Shown one piece after another: positions 7,965-16,204 of a stretch of DNA of 64,000 nucleotides. Source of the stretch: Actinoplanes sp. N902-109 (lineage in GTDB: Bacteria > Actinomycetota > Actinomycetes > Mycobacteriales > Micromonosporaceae); contig NC_021191.1 in NCBI RefSeq assembly GCF_000389965.1, positions 5,457,501 to 5,521,500 of the forward strand, in the 5' to 3' direction. A program made the position numbers and the translations under genes. Under the pieces are notes generated by a model that was not told the origin of the DNA, made no database searches, and worked only from the letters and a program-made list of their open reading frames with translations. Position 1 is the stretch's first letter, and every line of letters begins with the position of its first letter.

Positions 7965-9125
7965 ATGAGCGCCGGCGGCGGGGCGAGGACAGTGACGACG
8001 CGCTACGTCTGGCTGCCGCACGGTGGCAGCAGCGGATGGTTGCTGGTGCACCGCAGCATCGCCGGCGACGAGCTGACCCACGACTTCTGGATCACCGGCG
8101 AGATCTCCCCGGAGGACGCCGGCGACGTGCTCAAGGACTCCCCCGAGGGCTGGACGCCGCTGGTGCTGGGCGAGCAGATCAACTTCCTGCTCCGGCCGTA
8201 CGTGCTCACGGCCGTGACCGGCAAGCAGCTCCGCAAGGTACGCGAGCAACTGCTGCTCACCGAGGTCCGCCCGCTCGCCGACATCAGCGTGACGGTGCTG
8301 GACGGCCCGGCCGGACCGCTGGCCACCGAACCGGCCATCGTGCTGGCCGACGACCCGTTCGCGCCCCGGCACGAGGACCTCGAGCTGGGCGAGCACTGGA
8401 CGACCGGCCCGCTCGACCCCTCGGCCCGGCGCGCCGCGCTGCTGGCGGTGCTGTCCTCGCGGATCACCGCCGGGGCCGGCCCGGCCGGCCCGGTGACCGT
8501 CAACCGGTTCGTGACCCACGACGACCACGCCCGGACCGCGCTCGACGAGGTCCTGGCCCGGCGCGCGGTCCGCTCGGCCGTGGCGGCCGTGCTGGCCGAT
8601 CCGGGCGCCGACGAGCCGCGCGAACGCCTCGTGGACGAGCTGCGCGGGCACGGCTGGCAGTTCGCCGCGGTGCCGCTCGTGCTGCCCGCCGCGGCCAAGC
8701 CGGGCCTGCTCGAACGGCTGGTGCTGGTCCTCGCCGCGACCGGCACCGGCCAGGCCACCTGCCGCTTCGTCACCCTGCCGGCCACCGCCGCGCTGCTGCA
8801 CGACCAGGGGTTGACCGGGACACTGGCCGCGCACCTGGCCCCGCTGGACCCGGAGCTGCGCCCGGAACCCGCCCGGCTGGCGGACGCGCTGGCCGCGGTG
8901 CCCTGCGACTGGGACCCGCGGCACGAGCGCGGCCTGCACCTCGCGCCCCCGGACGCCGACGAGATCACCACGGTGCCGGGCGATCGACCGGTGACCATCG
9001 GCGACGCCCGGCCCACCCGCATCCACCACGTCGAGCTGTTCGACAGCCAGGGCGTGGCCCAGGGTGTCCTCGACCTGTCAGCGGCACCCCGCGGGGAGCA
9101 CCAGTCGCCGGGAGTGGCGCCATGA
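7965..9125 (+). CDS. Protein of unknown function (386 aa)
   Basis: I do not recognise this protein. It is 386 residues, acidic, rich in Ala, Leu and Pro, with no signal peptide, membrane segment or catalytic motif I can name. The N-terminal third is beta-rich (RYVWLPHGG, WLLVHRSIAGDELTHDFWITG); the middle holds long Ala/Leu/Arg helices. The start at 7965 is set by a strong AAGGAGG at 7954-7960. Its stop overlaps the start of a 29-codon ORF by ATGA. The codon pattern is normal for the window, so it is very likely expressed. Confidence 0.75.
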   Translation: MSAGGGARTVTTRYVWLPHGGSSGWLLVHRSIAGDELTHDFWITGEISPEDAGDVLKDSPEGWTPLVLGEQINFLLRPYVLTAVTGKQLRKVREQLLLTEVRPLADISVTVLDGPAGPLATEPAIVLADDPFAPRHEDLELGEHWTTGPLDPSARRAALLAVLSSRITAGAGPAGPVTVNRFVTHDDHARTALDEVLARRAVRSAVAAVLADPGADEPRERLVDELRGHGWQFAAVPLVLPAAAKPGLLERLVLVLAATGTGQATCRFVTLPATAALLHDQGLTGTLAAHLAPLDPELRPEPARLADALAAVPCDWDPRHERGLHLAPPDADEITTVPGDRPVTIGDARPTRIHHVELFDSQGVAQGVLDLSAAPRGEHQSPGVAP

Positions 9126-9211
9126 GCACAGGTGGGTCACCGCAGCCTGCGCAGCGGCGGCTGTCCGATGCCGGCCGGCACCGGCGGCGCTTCCTGCGCC
9201 GGAGCTGGTGA
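9122..9211 (+). CDS. Possible small basic peptide ORF (29 aa)
   Basis: An ATG at 9122 overlaps the upstream stop as ATGA and reads 29 codons to TGA at 9209-9211. The peptide is Arg-rich toward its end (HRRRFLRR). It could be a genuine coupled microprotein, the remnant of a gene, or chance. The only support is the overlap geometry used by many real gene pairs in this window. Confidence 0.25.
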   Translation: MSTGGSPQPAQRRLSDAGRHRRRFLRRSW

Positions 9212-9223
9212 CCGCCGGGCTGC

Positions 9224-10180
9224 TCAGCGCAGCGCCGGCAGCACCTTCGCCCCGAACGTCTCGATGAAGCCGGTCAGGTCCTGGCCCACGTGATGCAGGT
9301 AGATGCGGTCGAAGCCGAGGTCGGCGTACCCGCGCAACCGGCGGACGTGCTCGTCCAGGTCGGCCGAGATGTCGACGACCTGGCGGACCTGGTCGATCGA
9401 CACGTGCTCGGACACCACGTCGAAGTGCTCGGCGAGTTCCAGGTCCCAGCACACCGGCGGCGGGAAGATGTTGGTGCGCCACTGCTCGTACGCGATCCGC
9501 TCGGCCTCCTCGGTGGTCGGCGCCCAGCTGAGATGGACCTGCAGGCAGACCGGGCCGCGCCCGCCGTTGTCGCGATAGGCGGCGATGATCTCGCGCAGCC
9601 GGTCCTCCGGTGCGTTGACCGTGACCAGCCCGTCCGCCCAGGACGCGCACCACTTCGCGGTGGCCACGCTGACCGCGGCGCCGATCAGCGGCGGGGTCAC
9701 CTCGGGGCGGGTCCACAACCGGGCCCGGTCCACGGTGACCAGCCCCTCGCGCGACACCTCCCGGCCGGCGAGCAGGTCGCGGATGACGTCGACGCCGGCC
9801 AGCAGCCGGGCGTTGCGCACCTCCTTGCGCGGCCAGGGGTCACCGGTGATGTGCTCGTTGCTGTACTCGCCGGTGCCCAGCGCGGCCCAGAACCGCCCCG
9901 GGTACATGCTCGCCAGCGTGCCGATGGCCTGCGCGATGATGGCCGGGTGGTAGCGCTGCCCGGGCGCGTTGACCACACCGAAGCTCAGGTTGGTGGCCTG
10001 CAGCGCGGCGCCCAGCCAGGACCAGGCGAAGGCGGACTGCCCCTGCCGTTCGCTCCACGGTGAGAAATGGTCGGAGCACATGGCGGCGTCGAAGCCGGCC
10101 CGTTCGGCGGCGATCACGGCCTGGAGCAACTCGGCGGGCGGGATCTGCTCGTGCGAACAATGGATTCCGTAGTCCGTCAT
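9224..10180 (-). CDS. LLM-class flavin/F420-dependent oxidoreductase
   Basis: A 318-residue luciferase-like (beta/alpha)8-barrel oxidoreductase, similar to F420-dependent glucose-6-phosphate-dehydrogenase-like proteins. Visible family features are the N-terminal AERAGFDAAMCSDHF, the ASMYPGRFWAALGTGE segment, and the C-terminal GFDRIYLHHVGQD. The ATG at 10180 begins MTDYGIHCSHEQ; the frame upstream lies over the divergent VOC gene. The cofactor (F420 or FMN) and substrate cannot be told from sequence alone. It stands alone. Confidence 0.88.
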   Translation of the reverse strand: MTDYGIHCSHEQIPPAELLQAVIAAERAGFDAAMCSDHFSPWSERQGQSAFAWSWLGAALQATNLSFGVVNAPGQRYHPAIIAQAIGTLASMYPGRFWAALGTGEYSNEHITGDPWPRKEVRNARLLAGVDVIRDLLAGREVSREGLVTVDRARLWTRPEVTPPLIGAAVSVATAKWCASWADGLVTVNAPEDRLREIIAAYRDNGGRGPVCLQVHLSWAPTTEEAERIAYEQWRTNIFPPPVCWDLELAEHFDVVSEHVSIDQVRQVVDISADLDEHVRRLRGYADLGFDRIYLHHVGQDLTGFIETFGAKVLPALR

Positions 10181-10237
10181 GCGCCGGGTACCTACCCGGG
10201 TCCCCGCGACGGCAATCCGGGCCCTACCGTGGACGGC

Positions 10238-10942
10238 ATGATCCGATGGGTTCATGCGTTCATCGACCGGCCGGCCGCCGAGCTCGAGGTGGCCGTGGAC
10301 TTCTGGGCCGCCGTCACCGGCACCCGCCCGCAGGCGCAGGCCGACCCGCCGGTCCACCGGCTGGTGCCCGGCGACGCCGACGACTGGATCGGCGTGCAAG
10401 GCGTGGACTCCGGGCCCGGCGGCGCACACCTTGACTTCTCGGTCGACGACGTCGCCGCCTGGTCGCAGCGCGCGCTGACGCTGGGCGCCTCGACGGTGGC
10501 CGGCCACGGCGGGTGGCGGGTCCTGCGCTCCCCCGCCGGCCTGCCGTTCTGTGTGTGGCCCCGGGGCGGTGAGTCCCGGCTGCCCGGGGTGGACAGTGGC
10601 ACCCGGAGCCGGCTCGACCAGGTCTGCCTCGACATCGCGGGCGACGGCTACCCCGCCGAGGTGCGCTTCTGGGCCGGGCTGACCGGCTGGGAGCTGCAGA
10701 CGATGCCCGACTTCCACCGGCTCAAGCGGCCCGCCGGCATCGCCGTGCAGATCCTGCTGCAACGTGTCGGCGACGCCCCGAGCCGCGCCCACCTCGACAT
10801 CGCGTGCGCCGATGCGGATGCCGAACGGCAGCGGCACGAAGCGCTCGGCGCCACCCTCGTCCAGGAGTTCCCCGACTGGCTCGTGATGCGTGACCCCGCG
10901 GCCGGCACCTACTGTCTGACCAGGAGAGACCCCCGTGGCTGA
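10238..10942 (+). CDS. VOC-superfamily protein, two tandem modules
   Basis: A 234-residue protein with two glyoxalase/bleomycin-resistance-like modules (about 1-115 and 125-230). Each has the FWAAVTG or FWAGLTGWE start and an AHLDF/AHLDI strand. Such proteins are metal-dependent isomerases or dioxygenases, or non-catalytic binders; which one applies here is not clear. The ATG at 10238 is the first sensible start. Its end overlaps the nucleoside hydrolase GTG by 8 bp, so the two are probably co-transcribed. Confidence 0.85.
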   Translation: MIRWVHAFIDRPAAELEVAVDFWAAVTGTRPQAQADPPVHRLVPGDADDWIGVQGVDSGPGGAHLDFSVDDVAAWSQRALTLGASTVAGHGGWRVLRSPAGLPFCVWPRGGESRLPGVDSGTRSRLDQVCLDIAGDGYPAEVRFWAGLTGWELQTMPDFHRLKRPAGIAVQILLQRVGDAPSRAHLDIACADADAERQRHEALGATLVQEFPDWLVMRDPAAGTYCLTRRDPRG

Positions 10943-11849
10943 CGCCCTGTACCTGGACTGCGACACCGGCGTGGACGACGCCGTGGCCATCGCGCTGCTG
11001 CTGCACAGCCCGGCCGTGGAACTGCTGGGCGCCGGCACGGTCAGCGGCAACACCACCGCCGAGCAGGCCGCGCGCAACACCCTCGACGTGCTCGCCCTGG
11101 GCGGCCGCGCGGACATCCCGGTGGCGGTCGGTGCCGCCCACCCGCTGGCCGGCCGGTTCGCCGGCGGTGCGACCAGCGTGCACGGTGGCAACGGCATCGG
11201 CGGGGTCACCCTGCCCCGGGCCACGGCCGCCCCGGTCCCGGTGACCGCGACGGATCTGCTGCTCACCCTGGCCCGCGCCCGCCCCGGCGAGCTGCGCATC
11301 CTGGCCACCGGACCGCTGACCAACCTCGCCCTGGCGCTGCGCCGCGAGCCCCGGCTGCCCGAGCTGATCCGCGACGTCACCGTCATGGGCGGCGCCGTGC
11401 GGGTGCCCGGCAACATCACCGGTCACGCCGAGGCCAACATCGCCAACGATCCGGAGGCCGCCGCCGAGGTCCTCGCCGCCGCCTGGCCGGTGACCCTCGT
11501 CCCGCTCGACGTCACCATGCAGCACCGCCTCACCGGCGCCGACCACGCCGCGCTGCGCGCCTGCGGCACCCCGCTGACCGGCGCGCTGGCCGACATGCTG
11601 ACCGGGTACTTCGACTTCTACGAGCCGGCCCTGGGCGTCCGTGAGGTGCCGCAGCACGACGCCCTGGCGGCCGGCGTGCTGACCGGCGCCCTGACCCCGG
11701 CCGACGCGCCCCGGCTCGGCCTGACCGTCGGCCTGACCGAGCACCGCGGGCGCCTCACCGAGGACCCGTCGGTCAGCCCCGGGACCCGCGTGGTCCTCTC
11801 GCTCACCGGCCCGGCCGGACCGGTCATCCGTACGCTCGCCGCGGGCTGA
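10935..11849 (+). CDS. Inosine/uridine-preferring nucleoside hydrolase
   Basis: A 304-residue nucleoside N-ribohydrolase, which splits ribonucleosides into ribose and base for salvage. The calcium-binding DxDxGxDD signature is at residues 8-15 (LDCDTGVDDA). The LATGPLTNLALAL and AEANIANDPEAA motifs and the late H-x-x-L region (PQHDALAAG, binding Asp) are also present. It uses a GTG start inside the end of the VOC gene. No signal peptide is seen, so it acts in the cytoplasm. Confidence 0.92.
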   Translation: MADALYLDCDTGVDDAVAIALLLHSPAVELLGAGTVSGNTTAEQAARNTLDVLALGGRADIPVAVGAAHPLAGRFAGGATSVHGGNGIGGVTLPRATAAPVPVTATDLLLTLARARPGELRILATGPLTNLALALRREPRLPELIRDVTVMGGAVRVPGNITGHAEANIANDPEAAAEVLAAAWPVTLVPLDVTMQHRLTGADHAALRACGTPLTGALADMLTGYFDFYEPALGVREVPQHDALAAGVLTGALTPADAPRLGLTVGLTEHRGRLTEDPSVSPGTRVVLSLTGPAGPVIRTLAAG

Positions 11850-11852
11850 AGG

Positions 11853-12494
11853 TCAGCGCGGGTGCTCGCCGAGCAGGCGGGTGGCCAGGACGGCGGCCTG
11901 GGTGCGGCGTTCGAGGCCGAGCTTGGCGAGCAGGCTGGAGACGTAGTTCTTGACCGTCTTCTCGGCCAGGAACATCTTGCCGGCGATCTCGCGGTTGGTC
12001 AGGCCCTCGGCCACGTACTCGAGGATGCGGCGTTCCTGATCGGTGAGGGAGGCCAGCTCGCGGGGTTGCTCGACGCCGCTGCGGATGCGCTCGAGGACCC
12101 GCTGGGTGACCGCCGGGTCGAGCAGGGACTGGCCGGCCGCGACCCGGCGGACCGCGTCGACCAGGTCGGTGCCGCGGATCTGCTTGAGGACGTAGCCCGA
12201 GGCGCCGGCCATGATGGCGGCGAACAGCGCCTCGTCGTCCTCGTACGAGGTCAGGATCAGGCCTTTGATGGTGGAGTCGACGGCCCGCACGTCGCGGCAC
12301 ACGTCGATGCCGTTGCCGTCGGGCAGCCGCGCGTCGAGCACGGCGACGTCGGGACGTAACGCGGGGATCCGGCGGGCGGCTTCCTGCGCGGACCCCGACT
12401 CGCCGATCACCTCGATGTCCCCGGCGGCGTGCAGCAGGTCGGCGAGTCCCCGGCGGACCACCTCGTGGTCGTCGAGCAGAAAGACACGGATCAT
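11853..12494 (-). CDS. dosR: DosR/DevR-like response regulator
   Basis: A 213-residue NarL/FixJ-type response regulator. The receiver domain has acidic residues DDH at 8-10 and phospho-acceptor Asp54 (VAVLDARLPDGNG); the LuxR-type helix-turn-helix is C-terminal (LTDQERRILEYVAEGLTNRE). Its sequence closely follows mycobacterial DosR: VFLLDDHEVVRRGL, ILTSYEDDEA, GASGYVLK, and FLAEKTVKNYVS with its DNA-contacting Lys and Asn. It is expected to be phosphorylated by the kinase at 14546-16204 and to activate a hypoxia or dormancy regulon. A DosR-like box lies 36 bp upstream, suggesting autoregulation. Confidence 0.93.
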   Translation of the reverse strand: MIRVFLLDDHEVVRRGLADLLHAAGDIEVIGESGSAQEAARRIPALRPDVAVLDARLPDGNGIDVCRDVRAVDSTIKGLILTSYEDDEALFAAIMAGASGYVLKQIRGTDLVDAVRRVAAGQSLLDPAVTQRVLERIRSGVEQPRELASLTDQERRILEYVAEGLTNREIAGKMFLAEKTVKNYVSSLLAKLGLERRTQAAVLATRLLGEHPR

Positions 12495-12503
12495 GTTCTC
12501 TTC

Positions 12504-13484
12504 TTACCCGGCCCCGGCGGGACGGTCCCAGGGCCGAAGGTCCCGGATCAGCACGTCGGCGACCGGGCGGCGGGGGCCCGGCCGGCCCGGCCCGCCCCAG
12601 CCGATGCGCAACGCGATCTGCGGCACCCCGGTGCGCAACGAGCGGCGCAGCTGGTCCCGGGCCGCGGGCACCTCGACCGGCTGGGACAGCATACTGGTGG
12701 CCAGGCCTTCGGCGGTCGCGGTGAGCAGCACCCGCTGCAGCGCCTGGCCCGCCACGATCTGGTCGATCGGCAGGTCGCCGGTGGTGCCCAGGACAGCGAC
12801 CAGCGGCTCCGGTTCGAAGTCGCGGCCGGGGGTGCGGCGGCGCTCGGTGTACCGGCGCTGCGGCAGCAGGTCCTGCGGCTCGGCGATCGGCGCGCCCGCC
12901 GTCACCGGAACCCCGTCGGGTGCGGCGTCGGCGTGCGTCCACCCGGCCATCTCGGCCTGGTAGGCGGGATTGCGCCGGAGCACCCGGTCGGCGCTGCGGG
13001 CGATCTCGCCGAACGCGGTCAGCGCGGTGGTGCCCACCAGCAGGGTCAGCCGGGCGGACTCCGCGCGCGCCGCCTCGATCAGGCGCACCCGGACCGCCGA
13101 GGGCACCGGCTCGGGCGAGAACGGCCGGCGGTTGCTGAACCGGCGCGGGACCGCATCGGCCAGCTCCGCCTCCTCCTCGGCGGGCGGGCGCGGCGGCGCC
13201 GGGGTGAGCCGGGCGATCAGCTCACCGCTCGGCCGCAGCGTGACCACGGCGGGCCGGCCGGCCGCCGCCAGCGCCATCCGGGCGTTGAACGTCGCCGCCC
13301 CGCAGGCCAGCCGGACGGCCCAGCCGGTGCTGTCGGCGATGGCCAGCTGCCGCGCCCGGTCGGCCAGGATGTCGATGCCGCCGCCGGTCAGCCGCAACCG
13401 CCACGGCTGCGAGTTGTGCAGCGACGGTGCGCGGACCGCCGCGGACGCGGCCCGGAGCAGGTCGTCGTCCGTCCAGCCGGTCAT
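12504..13484 (-). CDS. Acg-family nitroreductase-like protein (second copy)
   Basis: A 326-residue member of the Acg family, which is distantly related to FMN nitroreductases. The family's N-terminal SLHNSQPWRLRL motif is at about residues 21-32. An R-FSNRRPF segment follows in the middle and RIGWGGPGRPGPRRPV near the end. In Mycobacterium tuberculosis acg (Rv2032), Rv3127 and Rv3131 are DosR-regulon genes; the biochemical role is thought to be FMN sequestration and is not settled. It starts 2 bp after the stop of the paralogue at 13487 and ends 9 bp before dosR, with the dosR promoter box inside its last codons. Confidence 0.88.
   Translation of the reverse strand: MTGWTDDDLLRAASAAVRAPSLHNSQPWRLRLTGGGIDILADRARQLAIADSTGWAVRLACGAATFNARMALAAAGRPAVVTLRPSGELIARLTPAPPRPPAEEEAELADAVPRRFSNRRPFSPEPVPSAVRVRLIEAARAESARLTLLVGTTALTAFGEIARSADRVLRRNPAYQAEMAGWTHADAAPDGVPVTAGAPIAEPQDLLPQRRYTERRRTPGRDFEPEPLVAVLGTTGDLPIDQIVAGQALQRVLLTATAEGLATSMLSQPVEVPAARDQLRRSLRTGVPQIALRIGWGGPGRPGPRRPVADVLIRDLRPWDRPAGAG
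12530..12544 (-). promoter_or_regulatory. DosR-like box before dosR
   Basis: The minus strand reads GGGACCTTCGGCCCT, a near-palindrome of the DosR/DevR box type (GGGAC...GNCCC). It is identical to the box at 14520-14534. It lies inside the 3' end of the acg gene, 36 bp upstream of the dosR start, a fitting place for an activator site. Confidence 0.7.
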
Positions 13485-13486
13485 GC

Positions 13487-14485
13487 TCAGTCGCCGGTGC
13501 GGTGGATGACGTCCGCGGCGGCGCGGCGCGGGGCCGGTGGCACGGGGGTGTCGACGTCGGCATAGCCCAGCCGCACCGCGACGTACGGCTCACCGATGCC
13601 CGACAGCAGTCCGCGCAGCAGGTGCCGGGGCCAGGCCACCTCGATGCTGTCGCTGATGGGCTCGGTCGCCATGCCCTCCGCGGTCGCCGTGAGCAGCAGC
13701 GCCGACAGGGCCTCGCCGCCGCGCAGGAAATCGGCCGCCCGGTCGGTCAGGCCGAACAGGATGACGAACGCGGACCCGGCGTCGTAGCCCTGCCCGGCCC
13801 GCAGCCCGGCGTCGCCGTCCGGGGCGAAGTCGCGCACCGGCACCCGCCGGGTCGCCGCCGCCACCGCTGTGGTCACCGGCACCCCGTCGCCCGCCTCGAC
13901 CGGCCGGTGCGTCCAGCGGTCGAGCTCGTCGCGGTAGTCCGGGTCCTGCAGCTCGGCGTCGCCGGCCAGCTCGGTGGAGATGGCCAGCATCGGCAGCTGG
14001 TCGCGGTCGACGGTGTGCAGATAGGCACCCTCGGCCTCGACGACCCGGCGCAACGCGCTGAGCTGCGTCTCGGTCACCGGCCGGCTGCCGTAGGCCCGCC
14101 GGTCGGTGCGCCGGTGCGGCACGGCCACGGCCAGCCGCTCGGCAGCCGGGTCGGCGGGCCGCACACCGGTGAACGTGAGCCGGGCCAGCAGGTCGGGGTC
14201 GGCCGCGTCGGGCAGCCGCTCGACGGTGGCATGGAAGCCGGCGGCCGCCAGCGCCACCCGGGCGTGGTGCAGCGCGGCGCCACAGCTGAGCAGCAGCAGC
14301 CGGCCGTCGGGGTCGGTGGCGGTGAGCGCCCGCTCCCGGTCGGCCCGCAGGACCATCGTGTCGCCGTCGACGTGCCAGCGCCACGGCTGGGTGTTGAACA
14401 CCGAGGGGGCACGCAGCGCGGCTTGCGCCGCCGTCGCCAGGATCTCGGCGGGGGTGCTCGGGGCGGGGTCCGTCAGATGTGTCAC
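13487..14485 (-). CDS. Acg-family nitroreductase-like protein (first copy)
   Basis: A 332-residue paralogue of the adjacent protein, with the same SVFNTQPWRWHV motif near residue 29, the HRRTDRRAYGSRP segment and a VAVRLGYAD C-terminal motif. It starts with GTG at 14485, with a DosR-like box 35 bp upstream. With its neighbour it forms a tandem pair, probably from a local duplication, though the two are well diverged. The FMN-binding role is a family inference. Confidence 0.88.
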   Translation of the reverse strand: MTHLTDPAPSTPAEILATAAQAALRAPSVFNTQPWRWHVDGDTMVLRADRERALTATDPDGRLLLLSCGAALHHARVALAAAGFHATVERLPDAADPDLLARLTFTGVRPADPAAERLAVAVPHRRTDRRAYGSRPVTETQLSALRRVVEAEGAYLHTVDRDQLPMLAISTELAGDAELQDPDYRDELDRWTHRPVEAGDGVPVTTAVAAATRRVPVRDFAPDGDAGLRAGQGYDAGSAFVILFGLTDRAADFLRGGEALSALLLTATAEGMATEPISDSIEVAWPRHLLRGLLSGIGEPYVAVRLGYADVDTPVPPAPRRAAADVIHRTGD

Positions 14486-14519
14486 CCCCCTACGGTCGCG
14501 TGATCGCGCCGCGAAGATC

Positions 14520-14534
14520 AGGGCCGAAGGTCCC
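14520..14534 (-). promoter_or_regulatory. DosR-like box before the acg pair
   Basis: GGGACCTTCGGCCCT on the minus strand, identical over 15 bp to the box before dosR. It is 35 bp from the acg start, almost the same distance as in dosR. The next bases (GGCAGGTC) are shared with the usp promoter boxes. Confidence 0.75.
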
Positions 14535-14545
14535 GACCTGCCGGG

Positions 14546-16204
14546 TCAACCGAGCGGCACCCGCCAGGTGACCACCGTCCCGCCACCGGCGGCGACGGTG
14601 ATCTCGCTGGAACCGCCCAGGTCGCGGGCCCGCTCGCTCATGTTGACCAGCCCGCCGCGGGCGGCCGCGGGATCGGTGCCCACCCCGTCGTCCTCGACGC
14701 GGATGACCACCTCGCCGTCGGTGGCGCGCACGGACACCCGTACCGACGATGCCCGGGCATGCCGCGCGGCGTTGGACAGGGCCTCGCGCAGCACGGCCAG
14801 CAGCTCGGGCACCACGTCGTCGGGCACGGCGCTGTCGACCGGGCCGGAGACATCGAGCGCCGGACGGAACCCGAGGGTCTCGGCAGCGGCGTCGACGGCG
14901 TCGCGCAGCTCGGTGCGCAACGTGCTGCCGGCCGGCGCGCGCAGCTCGAAGATCGAGCGGCGGATGTCGCGGATCGTGGCGTCCAGGTCGTCCACCGCGG
15001 CATTGATGCGTCTGGCCGCCTCGGGCCGTACCGCGTGCGGCAGCACCCCCTGCAACTGCATGCCGGTGGCGAACAGCCGCTGGATCACCACGTCGTGCAG
15101 ATCCCGGGCGATCCGCTCCCGGTCCTCGAGCACCGCCAGCAGCTCCCGCTCCTCCTGCGCGCGGGCGCGTTCGAGGGCGAGTGCGGCCTGGTTGGCGAAG
15201 CTGGACAGCAGCGTGAGGTCGTCATCGTCGCCGACGCCGCTGCCACCGGCCACGATGAGGATGCCGTTGGAGGGGTGGCCGCCGTCCAGCGACACGATCT
15301 CGGCCGGCCCGGGTGGCACCGGCCCCGGCCAGTCGGCGACATCGGCCAGGTCGACCTCCCCGGTGCGCAGGGCGGCGGTGTCGACCGCCAGCTCGCGGCC
15401 GGTGAAACTCGCCGCCCCGTCGGCCACCTCGACGGTGTACCGCTCGTGCTCAGGGCCCGCGGCCAGCAGCACGAGCACCAGCTCGGCCTGGGTGATCTCC
15501 CGCACCCGCCGGGCGATCAGCTGCAACGCCTCCTGCCGCCGCACGGTGCCGAGCAGCACCGAGGTGATCTCCGCCGCCGCGGACACCCACTGCTCCCGGC
15601 GCTGGGCGAGGGCGAACAGCCGGGCGTTGTCGATCGCGACGCCGGCAGCCGCGGCGAGCGCCACCACGATCTCCTCGTCGTCCTCGGTGAACTCGTCGGC
15701 GCCCCGCTTCTCGGCCAGGTAGAGGTTGCCGAAGATCTGCTCGCGGGTGCGCACCGGGACACCGAGGAAACTGTGCATCGGCGGGTGGTGCGGCGGGAAC
15801 CCGTACGACTTCGGATGCTCGGTGATGTCGGGCAGCCGGACCGGGTGCGGGTCGGTGATCAGCAGGCCGAGCACCCCGCGGCCGTGCGGCAGGTCACCGA
15901 TCGCGGCGTGCGCGGCCGGGTCGATGCCGTGCGTGATGAAGTCGGACAGCCGCTCGCCGTCCGGGCCGAGCACACCCAGGGCGCCGTACCGGGCACCGGC
16001 CAGCGCGCACGCCGCCTCGACGATGCGTTGCAGTGTGGGCCGCAGAGCCAGGTCGGAACCGATGCCGACGACCGCGTCCAGCAGCGCCCGCAGCCGCTCC
16101 CGGCTGGCGACCACCTCGCCGACCCGGTCCAGCATCTCCTGCAGCAGCTCGTCGAGACGGACCCGGGACAACGGGGACAGACCCAGCGAGGGCGGCTCGT
16201 TCAT
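14546..16204 (-). CDS. dosS: DosS/DosT-like haem sensor histidine kinase
   Basis: A 552-residue soluble sensor kinase: GAF-A (about 55-190), GAF-B (about 215-345), HisKA_3 dimerisation helix with the phospho-acceptor His in RIARDLHD, and a C-terminal HATPase (VEDDGVGTD, then GLVNMSERA). It aligns end to end with mycobacterial DosS. The segment GFPPHHPPMHSFLGVPV places His140 at DosS His149, the proximal haem ligand, so gas or redox sensing by haem is likely (inference). ATG 16204 overlaps the usp stop as ATGA, so the two are translationally coupled. The partner is the DosR-like regulator four genes on. Confidence 0.93.
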   Translation of the reverse strand: MNEPPSLGLSPLSRVRLDELLQEMLDRVGEVVASRERLRALLDAVVGIGSDLALRPTLQRIVEAACALAGARYGALGVLGPDGERLSDFITHGIDPAAHAAIGDLPHGRGVLGLLITDPHPVRLPDITEHPKSYGFPPHHPPMHSFLGVPVRTREQIFGNLYLAEKRGADEFTEDDEEIVVALAAAAGVAIDNARLFALAQRREQWVSAAAEITSVLLGTVRRQEALQLIARRVREITQAELVLVLLAAGPEHERYTVEVADGAASFTGRELAVDTAALRTGEVDLADVADWPGPVPPGPAEIVSLDGGHPSNGILIVAGGSGVGDDDDLTLLSSFANQAALALERARAQEERELLAVLEDRERIARDLHDVVIQRLFATGMQLQGVLPHAVRPEAARRINAAVDDLDATIRDIRRSIFELRAPAGSTLRTELRDAVDAAAETLGFRPALDVSGPVDSAVPDDVVPELLAVLREALSNAARHARASSVRVSVRATDGEVVIRVEDDGVGTDPAAARGGLVNMSERARDLGGSSEITVAAGGGTVVTWRVPLG

